A stretch of 47,467 nucleotides of DNA from Caldilineaceae bacterium (GTDB lineage: Bacteria > Chloroflexota > Anaerolineae > Caldilineales > Caldilineaceae), in assembly GCA_022824685.1 (NCBI GenBank), contig JAJDZJ010000148.1, positions 1-47,467 of the forward strand, read 5' to 3'. Below, one piece after another: positions 33,686 to 40,355 of the stretch (positions are counted from its first letter, which is position 1; the number at the start of each line of letters is the position of its first letter). Position numbers and translations under genes: made by a program. The notes under the pieces are model-generated. The model ran no database searches and was not told where the DNA came from. It was given only the letters and a program-made list of their open reading frames with translations.

Positions 33686-34813
33686 TCACTTGCAAGTTGC
33701 CTGCTCAAACCGGTCCGGTCGGAACTGGTCGAGAGGGTATTCGGTCGCCCCTTCGGAGGCCAGATCGGCGAGGATCTTCCCCACCAGAGTCGAAAATTTG
33801 AATCCGTGCCCCGAAAATCCAGCGGCGACCAGCACGTTCGGATTACCAGGGTGCGCGCCGATGATGAAGTCCCGGTCGGGCGTGTTTGTATACATGCAGG
33901 TCCCGCCTTCGACGTAGGTGAAACCGGCGTCAGGCATCATGGCTTCGAGCCATTCCTGCAGGTCATCCCGCTTACCCAGATCGAGCTGTCGGTCGACCCG
34001 GCCGGGGGAGGTCTCAACGCCGAGGCCATCGTCGGCGGTCTTTACGCCCGGACCGTAGTCGGGAAAACCGTAGAATTTAGTTTCCATGTCGCCAAAAACC
34101 GGCAGGCGGCCGGGCTGATAGGGGGCGCGGTTCTTCGGTCGGAAGTAGAACTCCTGCTGGCGGGTCACGCGTAACGGCAGCGAAAGATCTGCGAGGAGTT
34201 CAGAGGCCCACGGGCCGGGCGAAATGATCAGCCTGTCGCAACGAAATTCGCCGGCGGAAGTCTCCAACAGGGGCGTTTCCTGGCTTATGTCGACGCGGTG
34301 GACGCGGACCTGCTCGTGTATAGTCGCGCCGGAGCGCTGCGCCTGTTTCAGGTGCTCCAGGATACAGCGGCCAACGTTCAGAAGACCGGCCTGGGCAGTG
34401 AAGCAGGTGACGGTGTCCGGGGGCAGACGCAGTGCAGGATAGCGGTCGGCAACCTCCTGAGGCGTCGGGCGTTCAATCGTCCTGTTGAGCGACTCCATCG
34501 CTTCGGCTGTCCGTTCGATGTCCTTGTTGCCGGGGCGGGCAAAGTAGAGCAGTCCCGTGAAGTGCATCAGCTTCTCTTCGGCGCGGGAGTCCAACTCTTG
34601 CCATAACGGGATGGTCGCTTCAGCGAGCTCAATGTAGCGAGGATGGGGATAGATGTCGCGGAAAATCCTGGAGAAGCCGTGTGAACTGCCGAGGGCATGG
34701 CCGAGCTCGAACTGTTCGATGCCTTCAGCAGGCACGCCGCGGCGGGCTAGGTGATAAAGGGTAGCACTTCCCATAGCGCCCAGTCCGACGACGAGAATTC
34801 TTGTATTGCGCAT
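33686..34813 (-). CDS. FAD-dependent sarcosine oxidase-like protein (MSOX/SolA family)
   Basis: The 375-residue product starts at ATG 34813 directly before the Rossmann motif (RILVVGLGAMGSATL, GxGxxG at residues 10-15); the open frame runs on to 35023 but the extra 70 residues show no homology. 'GSSHGFSRIFR' (42-52) and the C-terminal 'GGTCMYTNTPDRDFIIG' plus 'NVLVAAGFSGHGFKFS' match monomeric sarcosine oxidase and N-methyltryptophan oxidase closely. Cys306 is the expected covalent FAD attachment site. These enzymes remove an N-methyl group from amines such as sarcosine, releasing hydrogen peroxide and formaldehyde or its tetrahydrofolate adduct. The gene has its own promoter and may belong to N-methylated amine use rather than the sugar genes. 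The exact amine is unknown. Confidence 0.9.
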   Translation of the reverse strand: MRNTRILVVGLGAMGSATLYHLARRGVPAEGIEQFELGHALGSSHGFSRIFRDIYPHPRYIELAEATIPLWQELDSRAEEKLMHFTGLLYFARPGNKDIERTAEAMESLNRTIERPTPQEVADRYPALRLPPDTVTCFTAQAGLLNVGRCILEHLKQAQRSGATIHEQVRVHRVDISQETPLLETSAGEFRCDRLIISPGPWASELLADLSLPLRVTRQQEFYFRPKNRAPYQPGRLPVFGDMETKFYGFPDYGPGVKTADDGLGVETSPGRVDRQLDLGKRDDLQEWLEAMMPDAGFTYVEGGTCMYTNTPDRDFIIGAHPGNPNVLVAAGFSGHGFKFSTLVGKILADLASEGATEYPLDQFRPDRFEQATCK

Positions 34814-35554
34814 GGCATTTTGTTCCGATAAATGGGGGTGAATGGGTTCCTGTTTGGGGCACGGAAACCGGACCTGACTTCGGAAGACTGGTGTGATTAT
34901 ATCGGAACGGTTAGCGTCGTTCAAGCGCCGAACAGGTAAAGATGTGTGCAGTACAAAATGAGGGCGAACTTTCTTACGCCTCCGGCAAAGATTTAGATGA
35001 AGCCAGGTCGCGTCCCCAAGCAAAACAGGTGTCGTGCCCTCCGACCACTAGCCACTGACCACTGACCAATGCCGTTCTGTGCGTGGGGGATTCCCCCCGC
35101 AGCGCCCCCCTTCAACTACATGCCTCACCCTCCGGTGCGCCCTCTTCCCAGCCGTGCGCCTGTCCGGCATTGTGCCCGCCGCCGACCTGATACGTTTCGG
35201 AGAATGACCGAATGGCGCCAGCGGTGAAAGGTTGGGCGCGGATGGCGCCCAAAACAGAGGAATCTTGGCATGAAAATCGTGCTGCACCGGTCCCGTCCAT
35301 CCCTCAGTCTAAGTTCCTTGTACGGGTGACGTCACGAAAAACCGAACGTGCCTGATTCAGTCAGCCGCAGTCAAAAAATCTGGGATGCGCCCGACAGGAA
35401 ACGATCCTCTTGCAAGGTCGCAGTAGTGAGGTTACGCGCCCCCCCTTGCTTGTCACTACCTGAGGACTCGCCGGGGCTTGCAGAAGCAGTCGGGTGAAGA
35501 GAACCTGGCCGAAATTGGGGCGGCGTCTCATGTGGGACGGTGCATGCCGTCAAT
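34814..35554. other. Intergenic region of about 740 bp
   Basis: It holds the promoter for the sarcosine-oxidase-like gene near its low-coordinate end (34896-34924). The rest contains no credible gene. Short frames (for example minus 35048-35287, 79 codons) are Arg/Pro/Ser-rich with no family match. A small direct repeat, CCACTGA twice plus a partial third, lies at 35052-35068. I see no terminator for the BKACE gene whose 3' end borders the region at 35555. Confidence 0.5.
34896..34924 (-). promoter_or_regulatory. Sigma70-type promoter for the sarcosine-oxidase-like gene
   Basis: On the minus strand TTGAAC (complement of 34919-34924, 4 of 6) lies 17 nt before a perfect TATAAT (complement of 34896-34901). 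The predicted start gives a leader of about 76 nt. Confidence 0.55.
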
Positions 35555-36499
35555 TCAGTTGTCGATGCCCAACATCCGGCGCGTCTCTTCGATCGTGGCG
35601 ACGCCCCGCCCCAGGTCGTTGGCGATGCGCGCAATCCGCTCCACCATCTGGGCGTTACTCTGCGCAAGTTCACCGCGCTGGTAGTGGATACAGTCCTCCA
35701 GCCCGGTGCGCACATGGCCGCCAAGCAGCATCGCCATCACATTTACCTGAATCTCTTCCAGGCCCAGCGCGCATGTCTGGAAGAGGGAATCCTCCGGAAG
35801 GTTGCGCACCATGTAGAGAAAGCTGTCCATACTGGTGTTGATGCCGCTCTGCTGCCCAAAGACCAGTTGCAGAAAGTAGGGCTTGTCCAGCGCGTCGCGC
35901 TGGATGAGATAGTCCAGGATATCGAGGTGCCCAGGGTGGTAGAGAAAGACCTGCGGTTTAATGCCGCGTTCCCGCAGACGGTGTGCCGTGCGTTCCGAGT
36001 CGTCAAAGGTGGCGAGAGTAACCTTGCTGGGCCCGCTGTCGCCGCCCGTGTAGGCCGCGCCGCCCCGAAAGGTCATTGGCCCCGGGTTGAAGGCCATGAT
36101 GTCGGGGCTGGCCTCGATAGGCGCGGATTTGTAATGGTGGGCCGTTCCAACGAAATCGCTGCCTGCGGTGGTGAGATCGGCGAATCCTTGCGAATTGTCC
36201 ACCAGGATCTGCGGCGCCTTGGCGCGCATCAGTTCGTTAATCTCGCGATAACGGTCCGCCTCATGCGATGCCTGGGTCGGGTCTTCGGCCTGGCGGGCGT
36301 GGATGTGGATGATGGTTGCGCCGGCCGCGAAAACCTCGGCCGCAGCATCGGCCTGTTCTTCGGCTGTAACCGGCATCGCCGGGTTCTCGCTCTTCTGATG
36401 CCCGCCCGTCACGACCGCGCTGATGATCACCGGCGGCATGCCTTCGCTGATCCGCCTGACATACTCGCGTTGGTTCGTGTAATCCCATGTGATGTCCAT
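35555..36499 (-). CDS. BKACE-family (3-keto-5-aminohexanoate cleavage-like, DUF849) protein
   Basis: The 314-residue product matches the beta-keto acid cleavage enzymes, zinc-dependent TIM barrels that condense a beta-keto acid with acetyl-CoA and split it. Signatures are 'PPVIISAVVTGGH' (strand 1), 'GATIIHIHAR' (zinc-binding HxH), 'LVFGQQSGINTSMDSFLYMV' and 'LGGHVRTGLEDCIHY' near the C-terminus. GAGGAG precedes ATG 36499. It is the last gene of a four-gene operon with three dehydrogenases, so it probably cleaves a beta-keto acid they produce from a sugar acid or carnitine-like compound. The substrate is not determined by the sequence. Confidence 0.88.
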   Translation of the reverse strand: MDITWDYTNQREYVRRISEGMPPVIISAVVTGGHQKSENPAMPVTAEEQADAAAEVFAAGATIIHIHARQAEDPTQASHEADRYREINELMRAKAPQILVDNSQGFADLTTAGSDFVGTAHHYKSAPIEASPDIMAFNPGPMTFRGGAAYTGGDSGPSKVTLATFDDSERTAHRLRERGIKPQVFLYHPGHLDILDYLIQRDALDKPYFLQLVFGQQSGINTSMDSFLYMVRNLPEDSLFQTCALGLEEIQVNVMAMLLGGHVRTGLEDCIHYQRGELAQSNAQMVERIARIANDLGRGVATIEETRRMLGIDN

Positions 36500-36510
36500 A
36501 GAAACGCTCC

Positions 36511-37599
36511 TCAGTTCGGAACGATTACGCCCTTGATGAATCCGTCCAACTCGATTTGACCTCCGGCCGCACGCACAGCCCTTTCTGCCTCCTCCAGCGG
36601 AAAACGGTGCGTGACCATTTTCTCGATGGGATAGCGGCGCGACTCGACGATCTTGATCGCTGCCTGCACGGCAGGCGTATCATGCGTATTCACCCCCTGA
36701 ACGCGCAGCTCTTTGATCGGGATCTTGCTGGGAACGACGGCAACCTCCTGGTCGCCGGTGTTCGAACCGACGACGACAACGCCCATAGGCCGCGCCAGGT
36801 CCAGCGCCAGGGGAAATGAAGCCGTGGCTCCGGTCAGGTCCACGACAAGATCGGCTAGCACGCCGTCGGTGAGCTCAAGAACAGCTTCGACCGGTTCTTC
36901 ATGGTCGAGATTGATGGTGTGTGTCGCGCCGAACTGCCTGGCCAGCTCGAAACGGTGTTCGTCCTGCGTCAGCCCAAGCACGATGATCTTCGACGCCCCG
37001 GCCTCGTTGGCCGCCAGGATCGAGGCCAGGCCTTGCCCGCCCGGCCCGATTACAACCACGTTATCGCCAATAGCAACGCCGCCCTTCGTGCGCACCCAGC
37101 GCAGCCCGTTGCCGATGTTGGCGCATGTCATTGCCGCAGCCTCCGCAGGCACATCCCCGGCAATGCGGTGCACGCGCGAATTGGGAGCCAGATACATGTA
37201 CTGGCTGTATGCCCCCCACAGATGCGGCGGCACACTGGATGGCGTCGTCCCGCCGTAGCCCTGATGCTCTTTGCAGAAACGGTACTCTCCCAGCAGGCAC
37301 CAGCGGCAGTGCCCGCACCCAAACAGGTGCTCAACGATAACGCGATCACCGACCCCGACGCCCCAGCGCGCCGCGGCTCTACTCCCCAGTTGCTCAATGT
37401 GCCCGACGAGCTCATGTCCCATGATAAGCGGAAATCGCTTTGCATCGGTCCAACTGTAGATGCGGGGATCGCTGCCGCAAACGCCGCACATCTCGACTTT
37501 CAGCAGGCCGTCTTCCTCACCGATGGCCGGAAGGTCAAAAGCCTGGATCTCCATCTTCCGCGTGGCTACGACAACGGCCGCGTCTACTTTGCTGGACAT
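36511..37599 (-). CDS. Zinc-dependent alcohol/polyol dehydrogenase (MDR family)
   Basis: ATG 37599 is set by GGAGGG six bases upstream; the longer frame to 37644 lacks such a site. The 362-residue product has the catalytic zinc ligands (Cys41 in CGVCGSD, His62 and Glu63 in GHELVG) and a complete structural zinc lobe with Cys95, 98, 101 and 109 (CGHCRWC...C). The cofactor motif is VVVIGPGGQGLAS. It resembles threonine or sorbitol dehydrogenases and would oxidise a secondary alcohol with NAD in the cytoplasm. It begins 68 bp after the zinc-less MDR gene and ends 11 bp before the BKACE gene. Confidence 0.9.
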   Translation of the reverse strand: MSSKVDAAVVVATRKMEIQAFDLPAIGEEDGLLKVEMCGVCGSDPRIYSWTDAKRFPLIMGHELVGHIEQLGSRAAARWGVGVGDRVIVEHLFGCGHCRWCLLGEYRFCKEHQGYGGTTPSSVPPHLWGAYSQYMYLAPNSRVHRIAGDVPAEAAAMTCANIGNGLRWVRTKGGVAIGDNVVVIGPGGQGLASILAANEAGASKIIVLGLTQDEHRFELARQFGATHTINLDHEEPVEAVLELTDGVLADLVVDLTGATASFPLALDLARPMGVVVVGSNTGDQEVAVVPSKIPIKELRVQGVNTHDTPAVQAAIKIVESRRYPIEKMVTHRFPLEEAERAVRAAGGQIELDGFIKGVIVPN

Positions 37600-37667
37600 G
37601 CCGGACCCTCCATAGGCAGAACAGCGCCTCCCAGGTGAATGCAAGTCGTACTGCGACCTGGACAGCT

Positions 37668-38768
37668 TTACTTCGAGGTGAGGTCGAAGATGACTTTCAA
37701 CATCCCTGTCGCCCCTTCGTCGATCAGCTTGTAAGCCTGAGGCGCTTCTTCCAGGGAAAAGCGATGCGTAATCAGACCGCTGACGTCAAGCCTGCCGGTG
37801 TGCAGGAGCTTGATGATTACATTGTGCACGCGAATGATGTCCCAGCGGCGATGGTAAAGTCCGCTCTCTGGGTTCTCGGGTGGAAGACGATACCCTCCGC
37901 TGCGTGAGTGTAGGATCTGCCCGGCGCTGCGGCAGAACTCTTCGCCGAGATAGAGGTCTTCGGCGGGGCCGTCATACATGCCCACGGCGACGACCTTGGG
38001 GAAAGGCGTGCCGCAGTGCATGGCCAGTCCGATGCCGTAGGTCCGTCCGGAGCACTCGAAACAGACGTCGGCGCCCGGACCGCCGAGGATTCTTTTCACC
38101 TCGCGCCCGACATCGCCGTGGCTGGGGTTGAGAGCGTAATCGGCGCCAAGCCGTTTTGCCGTTTCCAGCCGTTCATCGAGCAGGTCGATCGCGATGACTG
38201 GGTCGGCGCCTGAGAGTTTGCACAGCTGCATGGTCAGCAAACCGACTACACCTTGACCGACAACCACTGCACTCTCGCCGATTCGCACCGGTCCCACGAG
38301 TACGGCGTCCAGCGCGACGGCGCCCAGACTGATGAAAACGTACTTTTCCAGGTCATCGTCGGGCGGCAGCGCGTAGGGAAAGACGCTAACGCCCACACCC
38401 TGGGTGGTTGCCCCGACCTTTGCCTGGTCCAGATTGAAGTTTCTGGTTTCTCGATGGTGCGCCGAGCCCATCACGACGTCGCCGACCGCGAGTTCATTCA
38501 CCTCCGAACCAACCTCCACCACGCGGGCAACATCCTCGTAACCGTAGGTGAAGGGGTGGTTCATCGAACGCCCCTCCGTTACGAAGCCGTCCGTCTCCAC
38601 GCTGCGGCCATGCCAGACGGCTTCACCGCGATAATGGGAACTCTCGGTGCCGTGGCTGATGCCGGAATAGAGATTGGCGACTTTCACGTCCCTGCGACCA
38701 ACGGGTGGGTCGACATATTCGCCAATTTCCACCTGCCGGGGACCGACAAACAGGACTTCCTTCGGCAT
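37668..38768 (-). CDS. MDR-family dehydrogenase lacking zinc ligands
   Basis: The 366-residue product has the MDR fold: an N-terminal GroES-like domain and a Rossmann domain with 'VVVGQGVVGLLTMQL' and 'VIAIDLLDERLETAKRLGADYALNP'. The catalytic zinc sites are gone: the usual CG-SD segment reads YSGISHGTESSHY and the GHE motif reads GYED. The four-cysteine structural lobe is also absent. It resembles the BchC-like/threonine-dehydrogenase-like subgroup. A dehydrogenase or reductase without zinc, using NAD(P), is likely. It starts 6 bp after the SDR stop, so the two are tightly linked. No strong ribosome site is seen, which fits translational coupling. Confidence 0.85.
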   Translation of the reverse strand: MPKEVLFVGPRQVEIGEYVDPPVGRRDVKVANLYSGISHGTESSHYRGEAVWHGRSVETDGFVTEGRSMNHPFTYGYEDVARVVEVGSEVNELAVGDVVMGSAHHRETRNFNLDQAKVGATTQGVGVSVFPYALPPDDDLEKYVFISLGAVALDAVLVGPVRIGESAVVVGQGVVGLLTMQLCKLSGADPVIAIDLLDERLETAKRLGADYALNPSHGDVGREVKRILGGPGADVCFECSGRTYGIGLAMHCGTPFPKVVAVGMYDGPAEDLYLGEEFCRSAGQILHSRSGGYRLPPENPESGLYHRRWDIIRVHNVIIKLLHTGRLDVSGLITHRFSLEEAPQAYKLIDEGATGMLKVIFDLTSK

Positions 38769-38774
38769 AGGCTG

Positions 38775-39578
38775 TTACGGAGCGAACCCGCAGGTCAGGC
38801 CGCCGTCGACGAGGAGATTGACGCCGGTGATGTATTTGGCCTCGTCAGATGCCAAGAATAGCGCGGCGTAGGCGACATCCCAGGCGTCCCCCATCTTTTT
38901 CATCGGGCAGAGGTTGTCACGCTGTCTGATCATCTCTTCTACGCCCTCGTCGGAATAGGCGTCCTGGAGGCCCTGGGTGATGAAGGGTGTATTCATCAGG
39001 CCGGGGAGGACGCAGTTGGCTCGAATGCCCTTCCGGGCATATTGCATTGCAATGTTCTGGGTGAGCTGGTTGATAGCGCCCTTGGAGGCGTTGTAGGAGA
39101 CGCTCGGGTATCCGGTGTAGCGGATGCCGGCGATGGAGGAGATGTTGACGATTGCCCCACCTCCTTGCTTCTCCATGTGAGGGATACAGAACTTGCAGGT
39201 CAGAAACATGCCCTTCACATTGACATCCATCAGCCGGTCCCAGTTTGCCTCACTGATTTCGACCGGCCCGCCCACCTCGATGATGCCGACGTTGTTGTGA
39301 AGGATGTCGATACTGCCATATTTCTTGATGCAAGCCTCGGCCATCTGTTCCACAGCCTGGGAGTCTGTCACATCGGCCTGAAAGACCAAGCACTCTCCGC
39401 CCTCCTGCTCGATGACGGCCTTGGTCTCGTTGGCGGCCTCCAGGTTGTAATCGACGAGAAAGACACTCGCCCCTTCGCGAGCGTAGAGTGTCGCGGCTGC
39501 CTTGCCGTTGCCCCAGCCGGGGCCGACCGAACCGGCGCCGGTTACAATGGCAACTTTTCCTTTTACCCGGTCTGTCAT
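38775..39578 (-). CDS. Short-chain dehydrogenase/reductase (classical SDR)
   Basis: The 267-residue product is a classical SDR. The glycine motif is expanded, TGAGSVGPGWGNG (13-25) instead of TGxxxGxG. 'LHNNVG' corresponds to NNAG, Ser147/148 lie in ISS, and YNASK gives the catalytic Tyr162 and Lys166. The C-terminus 'YITGVNLLVDGGLTCG' is family-typical. It would oxidise or reduce a hydroxyl/keto group with NAD(P) in the cytoplasm. It heads a minus-strand operon with two MDR dehydrogenases and BKACE. GAGG lies five bases before ATG 39578. Confidence 0.9.
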   Translation of the reverse strand: MTDRVKGKVAIVTGAGSVGPGWGNGKAAATLYAREGASVFLVDYNLEAANETKAVIEQEGGECLVFQADVTDSQAVEQMAEACIKKYGSIDILHNNVGIIEVGGPVEISEANWDRLMDVNVKGMFLTCKFCIPHMEKQGGGAIVNISSIAGIRYTGYPSVSYNASKGAINQLTQNIAMQYARKGIRANCVLPGLMNTPFITQGLQDAYSDEGVEEMIRQRDNLCPMKKMGDAWDVAYAALFLASDEAKYITGVNLLVDGGLTCGFAP

Positions 39579-39748
39579 TGGTACCTCACATTAAGTCTTG
39601 ATCTGGTCTCTATAGATCTTTCAAAGAGTCGACGGCATTTCCAAGCGCGTCGACCCATTCCAGGGGCACAGACTTTTGCAGTTCGATCTGCAAAGGCTTG
39701 GGTCGGGGGGATGGGACAGTTCCGCTTCAGTCGGGGTGAACTGTTCTC

Positions 39749-40255
39749 TCATTCTGCCGCTCTGATATTGGCCAACGCTTCCCGCGCTACGCTCGCCCAG
39801 GATTCCGGCAAGTTCTCGCTCAGCCACTGGATTTTCTTCTCGGCTCTTGTTTCTTTGAACTCGCCGAGCTGCCGAATGACAACCTCGGCCAAGCCGGGCC
39901 GGGCAGGATAGCGGTCTGCGGCGATATGTGTGGGCAACCTTTCCAGAATGTCGAGCAGGTGCAGACGTATTTCCTCCGTATCGGGCGACGGTATCCACGC
40001 TTCGCGAACATACCCCCTGGAGGCATACTCGCTACTATTGTTGCGCATTATCGGTCCGATTGGAATCGGATCGCGTTGGGGTCTGCGGTGGGGATGGTTG
40101 GCGCAGTAGGTCCAGAAAGGGTCCTTGATCGGGACGCGCCTGATCTCGCAGTAGGGTTCCAAGTCGTTGTTGGACGACTCGGGGTAGCCCTTCTCGCCGC
40201 GGTTTTTGCGATTGAACCAGCAGGTCCCACAGCAGTCGGAGCCTCCATTGGGCAT
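39749..40255 (-). CDS. Cys-rich protein of unknown function
   Basis: The 168-residue product has an N-terminal Cys/His cluster: CC at 8-9, Cys12, Cys36, Cys51, His54 and His56, in a context rich in Trp, Asn and Pro ('GTCWFNRKN', 'FWTYCANHPHRRP'). This could bind zinc or an Fe-S cluster. Residues about 90-168 form a helical region with several Leu repeats. The pattern looks like a conserved, uncharacterised protein rather than a chance frame. GAGGAG lies nine bases before ATG 40255. It follows the large lipoprotein gene but is separated from it by a clear terminator, so it is probably transcribed alone. I assign no function. Confidence 0.75.
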   Translation of the reverse strand: MPNGGSDCCGTCWFNRKNRGEKGYPESSNNDLEPYCEIRRVPIKDPFWTYCANHPHRRPQRDPIPIGPIMRNNSSEYASRGYVREAWIPSPDTEEIRLHLLDILERLPTHIAADRYPARPGLAEVVIRQLGEFKETRAEKKIQWLSENLPESWASVAREALANIRAAE

Positions 40256-40282
40256 GTGTCTTAGCTCCTCTTGTTGGGGTCG

Positions 40283-40320
40283 AAAAAAGAGGCGAAAGTG
40301 GGTAAGCGGCCACTTTCGCC
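40283..40320 (-). terminator. Rho-independent terminator of the repeat lipoprotein gene
   Basis: On the minus strand a perfect 11-bp stem (arms at 40310-40320 and 40291-40301, GGCGAAAGTGG / CCACTTTCGCC) with an 8-nt loop is followed by TCTTTTTT (complement of 40283-40290). It lies 36 nt after the lipoprotein stop. This is the clearest intrinsic terminator in the window. Confidence 0.85.
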
Positions 40321-40355
40321 CTTAAACTGTTTCAAGTCGGTTGATGCCAGGATGG

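Noticed and set aside
39673-39696. Hairpin CTTTTGCAG/CTGCAAAGG downstream of the Cys-rich gene as a terminator
   Set aside because: The stem needs a G-T pair, is AT-rich and has no T run after it on the minus strand, so it was not called.
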